DNA of 64,000 nt from VYFG01 sp022827325 (GTDB lineage: Bacteria > Pseudomonadota > Gammaproteobacteria > Arenicellales > Poriferihabitantaceae): NCBI GenBank assembly GCA_022827325.1, contig JAJDTE010000143.1, positions 1 through 64,000 of the forward strand. The letters are read 5' to 3'. A program made the position numbers and the translations under genes. The notes below the pieces were generated by a model, which was given only the letters and a program-made list of their open reading frames with translations, did not search any database and was not told where the DNA came from. How positions within the stretch are numbered: position 1 is the stretch's first letter; each line of letters begins with the position of its first letter. Shown one piece after another: positions 17,301 to 25,386 of the stretch.

Positions 17301-18060
17301 CCACGACATCGTCGCCCAGCCGCGCAAGATCATCTCCTCGCCAACCTGGTCGGGGCTCGAGTCCGAGAAGGTCTGCTACAACGCGGGCTACACCAACGTC
17401 CACGAACTGATTCCCTGGCGGACGCTGACCGGCCGCCAGCAGCTGTACCAGGATCACCTGTGGATGCGGGCCTTCGGCGAGGCGTTCTGCGTCTACCGGC
17501 CGCCGATCGACACCAAGACGATCAACCCGGTCATCGAGGCGAAGTCGAACGGGCGCCCGCAGGTGGTGCTGAACTTCATCACCCCGCACCAGAAATGGGG
17601 CATCCATTCCACCTACTCCGACAACCTGCTGATGCTGACGCTGAACCGCGGCGGGCCGGTGGTGTGGATTTCCGAGGTCGACGCGGACCGGGCCGAACTC
17701 GTCGACAACGACTGGGTGGAGGTGTTCAACGCCAACGGCGCAATCGCCGCCCGCGTGGTCGTCTCCCAGCGCATGAAGGAAGGCACGATCTACATGTATC
17801 ATGCGCAGGAGAAGATCGTGAACACGCCGGGGTCCCAGATTACCGGCCAGCGTGGCGGCATCCACAATTCCGTCACCCGGGCGATCACCAAGCCGACCCA
17901 CATGATCGGCGGCTACGCCCAGCAATCCTACGGCTTCAACTATTACGGCACGGTGGGATCGAACCGCGACGAGTTCGTGGTGGTCCACAAGCTCGAGACC
18001 GTGGACTGGATGGAGGGTCCGTACCGTGAAACCACCGTGCAGACGGAGGCAGCAAAATGA
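14305..18060 (+). CDS. narG: respiratory nitrate reductase alpha subunit
   Basis: The molybdenum catalytic subunit, 1251 residues, which reduces nitrate to nitrite on the cytoplasmic side of the inner membrane. The FS0 iron-sulfur site is visible as His51, Cys55, Cys59 and Cys94 (HGANCTGSC, PRGCSRG). The bis-MGD binding regions follow (YLSLLGGTCMSFYDWYCDLP; the ILWGSNVPQTRTPDAHF block), and the end is the usual KPTHMIGGYAQQSYGFNYYG. Length matches NarG of other proteobacteria. It overlaps narH by 4 bases (ATGA). Intact. Confidence 0.97.
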   Translation: MSLLLDRLNFLARKNTGTFAGGHGVTTNENRDWEDAYRKRWQHDKIVRSTHGANCTGSCSWKIYVKGGIVTWETQQTDYPRTRPDLPNHEPRGCSRGASYSWYMYSANRVKYPLVRSRLLKLWRRERAARSPVEAWAAIQDDSAKRAEYVKVRGHGGFVRAGWDEVNEIIAAANAYTARRWGPDRVIGFSPIPAMSMVSYAAGSRYLSLLGGTCMSFYDWYCDLPPASPMTWGEQTDVPESADWYNSGFLILWGSNVPQTRTPDAHFYTEVRYKGTKSVVVSPDYSEAAKFSDIWLHPKQGTDAALAMAMGHVILREFHLDRQAEYFRDYCRRYTDMPMLVRLVEKDGRHVPDRMLRASDFGDGLGEANNPEWKTVAVDGRTGNVVAPQGSIGFRWGEEGQWNLENRDGQGADIEPVLSLIAEGDHDEVAPVAFPYFGNREHDHFEGTDHDSVLVRRVPARRVALADGEALVATVFDLFVANYGLDRGLGDASCAASYDDDQPYSPAWAEGITGVPRDHIITVAREFADNAEKTNGRSMVILGAGINHWYHMDMNYRGIINLLVMCGCIGQSGGGWSHYVGQEKLRPQTGWLPLAFALDWGRPPRQMNSTSFFYAHTDQWRYETLTMDEILSPTAPDGTWEGTPIDYNIRAERMGWLPSAPQLETNPLEVAAAAEKSGREARDHVAEGLKSGELKLSCEDPDKEENWPRNLFVWRSNLLGSSGKGHEYFLKHLLGTSHGVLREDLGEEGRQRAKEAVWHDAAPEGKLDLLVCLDFRMSTTCVYSDIVLPTATWYEKNDLNTSDMHPFIHPLTSAADPAWEARSDWDIFKGIAKKFSEVAPEVLGVEKDVVMVPILHDTPGELAQPLGVKDWKAGETDPVPGKTMPTVAVVERDYPNLYKRFTALGPLMDKLGNGGKGISWNTAHEVELLGHLNGVVAEEGPTKGRPRIDSDIDATEVILSLAPETNGEVAVKAWEALSKHTGRDHAHLALPKEDEKIRFHDIVAQPRKIISSPTWSGLESEKVCYNAGYTNVHELIPWRTLTGRQQLYQDHLWMRAFGEAFCVYRPPIDTKTINPVIEAKSNGRPQVVLNFITPHQKWGIHSTYSDNLLMLTLNRGGPVVWISEVDADRAELVDNDWVEVFNANGAIAARVVVSQRMKEGTIYMYHAQEKIVNTPGSQITGQRGGIHNSVTRAITKPTHMIGGYAQQSYGFNYYGTVGSNRDEFVVVHKLETVDWMEGPYRETTVQTEAAK

Positions 18061-19595
18061 AGATACGCGCACAAATAGGCATGGTGCTCAACCTGGACAA
18101 GTGCATCGGCTGTCACACCTGTTCGGTGACATGCAAGAATGTCTGGACCAACCGGGAGGGAGTGGAATACGCCTGGTTCAACAATGTCGAGACCAAGCCG
18201 GGCATCGGCTATCCCAAGGAGTGGGAGAACCAGAAGAAGTGGAACGGCGGCTGGGTGCGCAGGGCCAATGGCCGGATCGAGCCGAAGATGGGCTCGAAGT
18301 GGCGCATCCTCGCCAAGATCTTCGCGAACCCTGACCTGCCGGAGATCGACGACTATTACGAGCCGTTCGATTTCGACTACGGCCATCTCCAGACGGCCCG
18401 CGAAAGCCAGGCCATGCCGACCGCGCGGCCGCGGTCACTGGTCAGCGGCGAGCGTATCGACAAGATCGAGTGGGGGCCGAACTGGGAGGAGATCCTCGGC
18501 GGCGAATTCTCCAAGCGCTCGGCGGACTACAATTTCGAGGGCGTCGAGAAGGAGATCTACGGCGAATTCGAAAACACCTTCATGATGTACCTGCCGAGGC
18601 TGTGCGAGCACTGCCTCAATCCGACCTGCGTGGCGGCCTGCCCTTCCGGCGCGATCTACAAGCGCGAGGACGACGGCATCGTCCTGATCGACCAGGAAAC
18701 CTGCCGCGGATGGCGCATGTGCGTGTCGGGCTGCCCCTACAAGAAGATCTACTACAACTGGTCGTCCGGCAAGTCCGAGAAATGCGTGTTCTGCTACCCC
18801 CGCATCGAGGCGGGCCATCCGACCGTCTGCTCGGAGACCTGCGTCGGGCGCATCCGCTATCTCGGCGTGATTCTCTACGACGCTGACCGCATCGCCGACG
18901 CGGCGTCCACCCCCGACGAGCAGGACCTGTACGAGGAACAGCTCAAGGTGTTCCTCGATCCGAACGACCCGGAAGTCATCTCCCGGGCCCGCGCGGACGG
19001 CGTGCCGGACGCCTGGCTGGAGGCGGCGATGAAATCGCCGGTCTACAAGATGGCCATGGACTGGAAGGTGGCCTTCCCCCTGCATCCCGAGTACCGGACC
19101 CTGCCGATGGTGTGGTACGTGCCGCCGCTGTCCCCGCTGCAGTCCGCCGCCGAGGCGGGCAAGATCGGCTGGGAAGACGGCCTGCCGGACGTCCGTTCCA
19201 TGCGCATCCCGGTCCGCTATCTGTCCAACCTCCTGACCGCGGGCAAGGACGAGCCGGTAATCGGCGCGCTCGAGCGCATGCTCGCCATGCGGGCCTACAT
19301 GCGGTCCAAGACGATCGACGGCGTGCTCGACGAGGCGGTGGCCGAAAGGGTCGGACTGACCGGGGCCATGATCGAGGAGATGTACCGGACCATGGCGATC
19401 GCGAACTTCGAGGACCGATTCGTCATCCCCACCACGCACCGCGAGATCACCGAGGATGCCTACGACGTGCGCGGCTCGTGCGGCTTCTCCTTCGGCAGCG
19501 GCTGCTCCGGCGGATCGACGGAAAAGGACCTCTTCGGCGCCAGGCGCACGCGCACCGTGCAGACGCCGACCGAACTGTTCAAGGAGCGGGTCTGA
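18057..19595 (+). CDS. narH: respiratory nitrate reductase beta subunit
   Basis: The electron-transfer subunit, 512 residues, carrying three 4Fe-4S and one 3Fe-4S cluster between NarI and NarG. The first cysteine group is KCIGCHTCSVTCK (Cys16, 19, 22, 26). Further groups are LCEHCLNPTCVAACPSG and CRGWRMCVSGCPYKK, where the Trp in place of Cys is typical of the 3Fe-4S site, followed by KCVFCYPR. It overlaps narG at the start and narJ at the end (TGATG), indicating coupled translation. Confidence 0.97.
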   Translation: MKIRAQIGMVLNLDKCIGCHTCSVTCKNVWTNREGVEYAWFNNVETKPGIGYPKEWENQKKWNGGWVRRANGRIEPKMGSKWRILAKIFANPDLPEIDDYYEPFDFDYGHLQTARESQAMPTARPRSLVSGERIDKIEWGPNWEEILGGEFSKRSADYNFEGVEKEIYGEFENTFMMYLPRLCEHCLNPTCVAACPSGAIYKREDDGIVLIDQETCRGWRMCVSGCPYKKIYYNWSSGKSEKCVFCYPRIEAGHPTVCSETCVGRIRYLGVILYDADRIADAASTPDEQDLYEEQLKVFLDPNDPEVISRARADGVPDAWLEAAMKSPVYKMAMDWKVAFPLHPEYRTLPMVWYVPPLSPLQSAAEAGKIGWEDGLPDVRSMRIPVRYLSNLLTAGKDEPVIGALERMLAMRAYMRSKTIDGVLDEAVAERVGLTGAMIEEMYRTMAIANFEDRFVIPTTHREITEDAYDVRGSCGFSFGSGCSGGSTEKDLFGARRTRTVQTPTELFKERV

Positions 19596-20323
19596 TGGAA
19601 ACCGTGTTCAAGGTGGTCTCGCTCCTGCTTTCGTATCCGACGGAAGAACTCCTCGAGGCGATGCCCGAGATCCGGCAGGCGATCGACGACTCCCCCCTGG
19701 ACAGAACCGGGAAGGCGGCTCTCGGGCGCCTCGCCGACGATATCGGCGGGCGCGACGCCTACGACGCCCAGGAGCGGTACGTGCTCCTGTTCGACCGCAC
19801 CCGCTCGCTGTCCCTGCACCTGTTCGAGCATGTCCACGGGGAAAGCCGCGACCGCGGACAGGCCATGGTGGACCTGATGGCCATGTACGAGGAGGACGGC
19901 TTCGAGATCGGCTCGAAGGAGCTGCCGGACTACCTGCCGATGTTCCTCGAATACCTGTCGATGAAGCCCCGGGCCGAGGCCGTCCGGCTGCTCGACGAGA
20001 CCGCGCACATCCTCGCCGCCCTGCGCGAGCGCCTGAAGAAGCGGCAGTCCGTCTATGCCGACGCGTTCGTCGCCCTGGAATCGATGGCGCGGCAGAAGCC
20101 CGACGCCGGACTGCTGAAGGACCTGCTCCAGGCGCCGGACGATGACCCCACGGACCTCGATGCGCTTGACCGCATCTGGGAGGAGGAAGTGGTCACCTTC
20201 GGCGGCAACGCGGACGGGGACGACTGCGGGCTGGTGCGCCTGAAGAAGCAGATTCGCGCCGGCCGGCACCGGCCGGCCGACGCGGCAACGCCGCCCAACG
20301 CGGAGGGTACGAACCATGTCTGA
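19595..20323 (+). CDS. narJ: nitrate reductase assembly chaperone
   Basis: A 242-residue cytoplasmic chaperone of the TorD/NarJ type, needed for molybdenum cofactor insertion into NarG; it is not part of the final enzyme. The N-terminus FKVVSLLLSYPTEELLEAMP, the YVLLFDRTRSLSLHLFEHVH block and PDYLPMFLEYLS are characteristic. ATG 19595 shares its A with the narH stop. It overlaps narI by 8 bases. Confidence 0.95.
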   Translation: METVFKVVSLLLSYPTEELLEAMPEIRQAIDDSPLDRTGKAALGRLADDIGGRDAYDAQERYVLLFDRTRSLSLHLFEHVHGESRDRGQAMVDLMAMYEEDGFEIGSKELPDYLPMFLEYLSMKPRAEAVRLLDETAHILAALRERLKKRQSVYADAFVALESMARQKPDAGLLKDLLQAPDDDPTDLDALDRIWEEEVVTFGGNADGDDCGLVRLKKQIRAGRHRPADAATPPNAEGTNHV

Positions 20324-21035
20324 ATTCCTGAACACACTGCTATTCGGCATCTATCCCTATATCGCCCTCGTGGTGATGATCGTCGGCACCATCGTGCGAT
20401 ACGACCGTGATCCCTATACCTGGCGGTCCGGGTCGTCACAGCTGCTTCGCCGCAAGCAGCTGATCTGGGGATCGGTGCTGTTCCATGTCGGCGTCCTCAT
20501 CGTCTTTTTCGGGCACCTGATCGGACTGCTCACCCCCATCGCCTTTTTCGACATGCTGGGGATCAGCCACGGGGCGAAGCAGGTGCTGGCGATCGTCGTG
20601 GGCGGCATTGCCGGCGTCATGGCGATCGTGGGCGCGACGCTCCTGGTCCATCGCCGCCTGTTCGATGCGCGCGTACGCGCCGCCTCGAGCATGACCGATA
20701 CCCTGATCATCATCCTGCTGTGGCTGCAGCTCCTGCTCGGCCTGCTGACGATCCCCGTTTCCATGCAGCATCTCGACGGGCAGGAGATGGTGAAGTTCAT
20801 GAACTGGGCCCAGGGAATCTTCACGTTCGACACCGCGGCTGCGGGCTACGTGGCCGGCTCAGCCGCCGTGTTCAAGCTGCACCTGTTTCTCGGGCTGACG
20901 ATCATGGTCCTGTTTCCGTTCACGCGGCTGGTGCACATGCTGAGCGCGCCGGTGCAGTATCTGTGGCGGCCCGGCTACCAGGTGGTGCGCGAGCGCAACA
21001 AGCGCCCGGCCCCAACGCGGCTTCCCGCGGGCTGA
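20316..21035 (+). CDS. narI: respiratory nitrate reductase gamma subunit (cytochrome b)
   Basis: A 239-residue membrane subunit with five hydrophobic segments that anchors NarGH and oxidises quinol with two b haems. Haem-ligand histidines are present in the expected segments (LFHVGVLIVFFGHLIGL, KLHLFLGLTIMVLFPFTRLVH). It completes the narKGHJI set and is followed 4 bases later by a parvulin gene in the same direction. Confidence 0.96.
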   Translation: MSEFLNTLLFGIYPYIALVVMIVGTIVRYDRDPYTWRSGSSQLLRRKQLIWGSVLFHVGVLIVFFGHLIGLLTPIAFFDMLGISHGAKQVLAIVVGGIAGVMAIVGATLLVHRRLFDARVRAASSMTDTLIIILLWLQLLLGLLTIPVSMQHLDGQEMVKFMNWAQGIFTFDTAAAGYVAGSAAVFKLHLFLGLTIMVLFPFTRLVHMLSAPVQYLWRPGYQVVRERNKRPAPTRLPAG

Positions 21036-21039
21036 GAAA

Positions 21040-21939
21040 TTGGTCTCGGTCCTGGTCAATCCCCCGTCCGGCCGGTCCCCGGGCAAACCGGCCGCGGGAA
21101 AGGATGCCGACACCGGGGCCACTGCCGGAGCCGTTGATCCGGCACTCGGTGAGGTCTCGGTCAACGGGATCGCGGTGCCCGAGCGTGAAATCATGGCGGA
21201 AGCGCAGAACCACCCCTCGGAAAATCCGGGCGGGGCCCTGCGGGCAGCCGCCGAGGCGCTGGTGATCCGCGAGCTTCTCTGGCAGGAAACCAGGCGCCTC
21301 GACATTCCGGCCGTGCCGGAGCGGGACGATGCCGGCCGGCTCGAAACCGAGCGCGACGCCGCCATCCGGGCCCTGATCGACCGGGAAGTGTCCGTGCCCT
21401 CGGCGACGCCGGAGGAATGCCGTCGTTACTATGAACGCCATCCCGGCAAGTTCCGCACCCCCACCCTCTTCGAGGCCCGTCACATCCTCATCGCCGTGCC
21501 GGCGTCGGATGAGGACGGCCGGCGCGCGGCGAAGATGCGCGCCCAGGCGCTTTGCGGGACCCTCGCCGAGCGGCCGGAGCTGTTCCCGGACCTGGCCCGC
21601 GACCATTCCGACTGCCCCTCGTGCGAGCAGGGCGGCAACCTGGGGCAGCTGTCCCCCGGAAGCACCGTCGCCGAATTCGAAGCCACCCTGGCGGACATGC
21701 GCGAGGGCGACATCACCCCGGCCCCGGTGGAAAGCCGGTTCGGCTTCCACGTGATCGCGCTGGACCGGAGGATCGAGGGACGCGACCTGCCCTTCGACAT
21801 GGTGAGTGACCGGATCGCGGCATGGCTCGAGGCCTCCGCGTGGTCGAAAGCGGTTTCCCAGTACATCTCCATTCTCGCCGGGAAGGCGGAGATCCGCGGA
21901 ATCTCCCTGGGCGGCGCGGAGGGACCGCTCGTCCAGTAG
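21040..21939 (+). CDS. parvulin-type peptidyl-prolyl isomerase (PpiC/NifM-like)
   Basis: A 299-residue protein with a C-terminal rotamase domain (about 145-245: EARHILIAVP, SDCPSCEQGGNLGQLSPGS, FGFHVIALDRR) and an N-terminal helical chaperone part (VNGIAVPEREIMAEAQNH). It has no signal peptide, so it probably acts in the cytoplasm. Parvulins of this kind follow narI in other denitrifiers and are thought to help nitrate reductase maturation. Translation seems to start at the TTG at 21040, right after the narI stop; the first ATG at about 21193 would cut the N-terminal domain. The start is therefore uncertain. Confidence 0.85.
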   Translation: MVSVLVNPPSGRSPGKPAAGKDADTGATAGAVDPALGEVSVNGIAVPEREIMAEAQNHPSENPGGALRAAAEALVIRELLWQETRRLDIPAVPERDDAGRLETERDAAIRALIDREVSVPSATPEECRRYYERHPGKFRTPTLFEARHILIAVPASDEDGRRAAKMRAQALCGTLAERPELFPDLARDHSDCPSCEQGGNLGQLSPGSTVAEFEATLADMREGDITPAPVESRFGFHVIALDRRIEGRDLPFDMVSDRIAAWLEASAWSKAVSQYISILAGKAEIRGISLGGAEGPLVQ

Positions 21940-21970
21940 GAAGGCGTCAGGCCGCCAGACCCGAGGCGCC

Positions 21971-22390
21971 TTAAGCGGGATGCAGCAGGGAATCCGGCTC
22001 GCAGCTCTCGAACAGGGACGCGGTCTGCCCGTCCAGGGCAAGCTCGTTACAAAGTTCCTCCGCCCGGCTTCCTTCCCTGGGCTCCTCCCACGAAAAAATC
22101 CAGACCCGGAACCGCCTGAACCGGTCGGTCACCCTGAGCCCCGCCCCGTGAAGCGTTCGCAGCAGCGGGGCGATTTCCTCCTCGTCCGGGGGCCATTTCC
22201 CGAACGTGATAATCACCCCCATGGCCCTGTCCTCGTAGTGGGTATCGGGGCCGGTGAGAATCCCGCCGGCGGGAGCGGCGGCACAGGAAGCCACCGACAG
22301 CGCAAGGAGCAGGGCAGCAAGGCAGAACCGGCGGCCCGTCCCGGCCGCGGGTGTTCCCGGTTCCCCGGGAGTTGACCGGCCCCGGCTCAT
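21971..22390 (-). CDS. hypothetical small lipoprotein
   Basis: A 139-residue protein of unknown function. The N-terminus has a hydrophobic segment ending in a lipobox (ALLLALSVASC), suggesting a lipid-anchored envelope protein; the mature part has a predicted alpha/beta pattern (GVIITFGKWPPDEEEIAPLL, RFRVWIFSWEEP). I do not recognise the family. Of several possible starts I prefer ATG 22390, which leaves a 40-residue signal region; ATG 22432 is the alternative. It converges on the nar operon with a gap of about 30 bases and diverges from the beta-barrel gene. Confidence 0.55.
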   Translation of the reverse strand: MSRGRSTPGEPGTPAAGTGRRFCLAALLLALSVASCAAAPAGGILTGPDTHYEDRAMGVIITFGKWPPDEEEIAPLLRTLHGAGLRVTDRFRRFRVWIFSWEEPREGSRAEELCNELALDGQTASLFESCEPDSLLHPA

Positions 22391-22524
22391 CGGCCGGTTG
22401 CCGGGGTTTTCACGCGCTGGAACATCGTTCATCCCCTCATGCTGCCCCTGCGTTCCGCCGGATACATCCCGCCAACCGCTTGGCGGTACAATCGCCTCGG
22501 AACTGAAATCCGGATTATCCGAAC

Positions 22525-23322
22525 ATGCAGAAGAATTATCCACCCCGCAGGGACGCTGCCCGGTCGTGGTGCGCGGGCCTCGTGATGTCCGCCCTGCTGC
22601 TTCTCGCGCACGCGGGCACTGCCCGGGCCGGCGGCGAAGGTGCCGCCTTCCGGTGGGGAGAATCCTACGCGGGCGTGTTCGCGGGAAGCCGCCGGGCGGA
22701 CCACCGGGTCATCGACGTGGAGGGTTTCGCGAACTGGGGAAATCCCGGCTGGTCGGTGGAATACGACCGGTCCGGATTCGCCGGCGGCGTGCTGGCCGGC
22801 AGGAAGCTCCGGGGGGGCGGGCTGCCCCTCAGGATCGAGGTCGACGGCATGTCCGGCGGCGGGACGGCCGCCTCGAACCAGCTCGATCCCGAGGGCCTTG
22901 ATGAGACCGTGAGGTCCGAGTTCCGGTGGATCGCCACCGCGCGCATCGGCATCGAGCATCCCGCCGGGCCGGCGACGGTATTTGCCGGCGGCGGGCTCGC
23001 GCTTGCCGGGATCGACAGCTCGGTGACCGACATCGACTTCGGACCCGACATGCCGACGCGGGCAGACCCGGATGACTCCTTCCGGGACAGCTCGGTGGAG
23101 GCCGGCTGGGTCTTCGGCATCGGCGTCGAAGCCCCGCTGGCCGGCAACTGGCTGCTGCGCCTGGAGGGTTCGTACCTGGATTTCGGCCGGAGCAGACATC
23201 AAGTGAACCACTCCGGCGACGGCCGCTGCGGACCGGACGGGCCCCGCCGGCCATGCCCGTACGATATCGAGAACGACCTCGGCATCGTGCGCCTGGCAGT
23301 CATCCGCCGGTTCGGCTCCTGA
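22525..23322 (+). CDS. outer-membrane beta-barrel protein (OmpA-like transmembrane domain family)
   Basis: A 265-residue exported protein. A signal peptide (WCAGLVMSALLLLAHAGTARA) is followed by alternating amphipathic strands with many Gly and aromatic residues: YAGVFAGSR, AGGVLAGRK, ATARIGIEH, AGWVFGIGVEAPL, WLLRLEGSYLDFG, and a closing strand LGIVRLAVIRRFGS. This is the pattern of an eight-stranded porin-family barrel. A -10-like TACAAT lies at 22487-22492, directly after a small hairpin. No specific ligand can be inferred. Confidence 0.75.
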   Translation: MQKNYPPRRDAARSWCAGLVMSALLLLAHAGTARAGGEGAAFRWGESYAGVFAGSRRADHRVIDVEGFANWGNPGWSVEYDRSGFAGGVLAGRKLRGGGLPLRIEVDGMSGGGTAASNQLDPEGLDETVRSEFRWIATARIGIEHPAGPATVFAGGGLALAGIDSSVTDIDFGPDMPTRADPDDSFRDSSVEAGWVFGIGVEAPLAGNWLLRLEGSYLDFGRSRHQVNHSGDGRCGPDGPRRPCPYDIENDLGIVRLAVIRRFGS

Positions 23323-23441
23323 CCGGCCCCTGCCCGCACCGGACCGCGTGACCGAGGCTGCCCTGCCGGCATTCCCAGTCCCGTGACCTGCCATCCAGCC
23401 CTTGTCCCGCCAATCAACCAGGCAATGGCCCTGCCGCTGAC

Positions 23442-24065
23442 ATGCTGACGATCAGCGAGGAAATCCTGCTGCTGATGCTCGACGATGAGACCGGCTGGCT
23501 GAGCGTGACGCTGCCGGGCCATCGCATCCGGGCCGCCATCAGCGGCGCCGTGCTGATGGACCTTGCCCTTGCCGACCGCATCGACACCGATCTCGAGCAT
23601 CTCTTTCTCGTGAACCCGGAACCGGCCGGGGAACCCGCGCTGGACCATGCGCTCAAGCGGATCAGGGAAGACGGGGAACGGCGCCCGGCCGACCACTGGG
23701 TGGACGTGTTCACGCGCGATCACGAGGCCGTGCGTGCGCGGATCGACGACCGCCTGGTGGAACGGGGGATCGTGTCGCGGGACCGTTTCGGCAGGCTGCT
23801 GGTGATGGGTGGCAGTCACCTTGTGGCCGCGGACGGCACCCCGTATCGTGACGTCAGGCGACGCATCGCCGGGGAACTGATGAACGATGAAATCCCCGAC
23901 CCGCGGGACATCATGATCATCAGCCTGCTGGATACGTGCATGCTCTGGCCCGTCCTCATCGACGAATCCCGGTTCGACCTGCTGGCCCCCAGGATCCAGC
24001 AGATTGCCCGGCTGGACCTGATCGGCCAGGCCGTAGGCCGCTTCGTCAGCATGTGGTGGGGCTGA
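23442..24065 (+). CDS. GPP34 (Golgi phosphoprotein 3-like) family protein
   Basis: A 207-residue mostly helical protein. The opening LTISEEILLLMLDDETGWLS and ISGAVLMDLALADRIDTD match the GPP34 family, which in eukaryotes is the PI4P-binding Golgi protein GOLPH3 and in bacteria is of unknown, probably membrane-associated function. The end (RLDLIGQAVGRFVSMWW) is hydrophobic. It stands alone in this strand context with no functional partner. Confidence 0.75.
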   Translation: MLTISEEILLLMLDDETGWLSVTLPGHRIRAAISGAVLMDLALADRIDTDLEHLFLVNPEPAGEPALDHALKRIREDGERRPADHWVDVFTRDHEAVRARIDDRLVERGIVSRDRFGRLLVMGGSHLVAADGTPYRDVRRRIAGELMNDEIPDPRDIMIISLLDTCMLWPVLIDESRFDLLAPRIQQIARLDLIGQAVGRFVSMWWG

Positions 24066-24404
24066 TCACAGGCGGTCCGGGCACTGCCAACAACGAATCC
24101 GCGGCGGCATTGGGGCCTGCCGTACGTTCACTCAATTGATGGCCGCAGGGTCGCCGGACCGCCCGGGACGGCCCTTCTGCCGGACCGCTTCAGGCCGTTT
24201 CGCTTTCTCCAGAATCCGCTCCGGCTGCTGCCGCCCGGAACGTTCGTTGCCGGACGGGCTTCACTGCCGCAGGGAAAGGATGCCGTTCCATGGCGATGAT
24301 CAATCTTATTGATACGTTGCATAAACATTCGGAATTATCGTTTTTCCGTGTTTTCTGCGATATCCGCAGGTTTCCCACTGTTGCACACGAGGGAGAGGTC
24401 CCAG
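24066..24404. other. intergenic region with probable mclA promoter
   Basis: About 340 bases without a gene. The second half turns AT-rich. A possible promoter is TTGATA (24309-24314) with AATTAT (24333-24338) after 18 bases. A strong ribosome binding site (GGGAGAGG) stands before the ATG at 24405. Confidence 0.4.
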
Positions 24405-25373
24405 ATGAGTTTCTTCGAGATTCCCCCCCTGACCGTCCGCCTGCAGCGCAGCGAACTTGCCGTTCCCGGTTCGAGTCCGGAGATGTTCGAGAAAGCCGCC
24501 AACAGCGACGCCGATTATGTTTTCCTGGACTGCGAAGATGCCGTGGCCCCGCCGGACAAGGAGAAGGCAAGAACCAACATCATCGGCGCCCTGAACGACA
24601 TTGACTGGAAGGCGAAGGGCAAGACGGTTTCGGTTCGAATCAACGGTCTTGACACCCATTACATGTACCGTGATGTCGTCGATATCGTCGAGCAGGCCGG
24701 GGATCGGCTCGACACGATCCTGATTCCCAAGGTCGGGGTTCCGGAAGACATCTATGTCGTGGACTGCCTGGTATCCCAGATCGAACAGGCCCGGGGCGCA
24801 TCACACCGGATCGGACTGGAATGCCTGATCGAGACATCGCTCGGCATGGCCAACGTCGAAGCGATCGCACGGTCCGCGTGCCGGGCGGGGTCCCGGCTTG
24901 AGGCACTGCATTTCGGGGTGGCGGACTATGCGGCAAGCTGCCGTGCCAGAACCGTCGTCATCGGGGGGCTGAACCCGGATTATCCGGGAGACCAGTGGCA
25001 TGCCAGCCTGCAGCGCATGCTGGTTGCGTGCAGGTCCTACGGCCTGAGGGCGATCGACGGGCCCTACGGGGATTACAACGACCCGGACGGATTCATCGCC
25101 GCGGCGAAACGCGTCGCCGCGATGGGTTACGAGGGAAAATGGGCGATCCATCCCTCGCAGATTGAGCTGGCAAACCGGGTCATGTCCCCACCCGAGGCCG
25201 AGGTCGAGCGGGCGCGGGGGATCCTGGAAGCCCTGGAAGAAGCGGAAAAGGCCGGCAAGGGCGCGGCATCCCTGGACGGAAAGCTGATTGACGCGGCATC
25301 CGCAAGGATGGCGCGGAACATCGTGGAGCAGGGCATGGCCATTGCCGCGCGCGCATCCGGGACATCCGGCTGA
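24405..25373 (+). CDS. mclA: L-malyl-CoA / beta-methylmalyl-CoA lyase
   Basis: A 322-residue member of the HpcH/HpaI-citrate lyase beta family. It splits malyl-CoA into glyoxylate and acetyl-CoA, the closing step of the serine cycle. Visible motifs: YVFLDCEDAVAP (metal/substrate Glu-Asp), VRINGLDTHYMYRDV, LIPKVG, GLECLIETSLGM and GKWAIHPSQIELAN. The start at 24405 has a good ribosome binding site; upstream in-frame residues are not family-like. It is followed within 13 bases by the malate-CoA ligase genes, so product and substrate steps are co-transcribed. Confidence 0.93.
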   Translation: MSFFEIPPLTVRLQRSELAVPGSSPEMFEKAANSDADYVFLDCEDAVAPPDKEKARTNIIGALNDIDWKAKGKTVSVRINGLDTHYMYRDVVDIVEQAGDRLDTILIPKVGVPEDIYVVDCLVSQIEQARGASHRIGLECLIETSLGMANVEAIARSACRAGSRLEALHFGVADYAASCRARTVVIGGLNPDYPGDQWHASLQRMLVACRSYGLRAIDGPYGDYNDPDGFIAAAKRVAAMGYEGKWAIHPSQIELANRVMSPPEAEVERARGILEALEEAEKAGKGAASLDGKLIDAASARMARNIVEQGMAIAARASGTSG

Positions 25374-25386
25374 GGAGGGAAGGAAA

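Noticed and set aside
14335..18072. 1245-codon minus-strand frame opposite narG
   Set aside because: Antisense shadow caused by high third-position GC of narG; not protein-like.
21941..21972. AAGGCG...CGCCTT as terminator after the nar operon
   Set aside because: The loop is 20 bases and no T run follows, so it is too weak to call.
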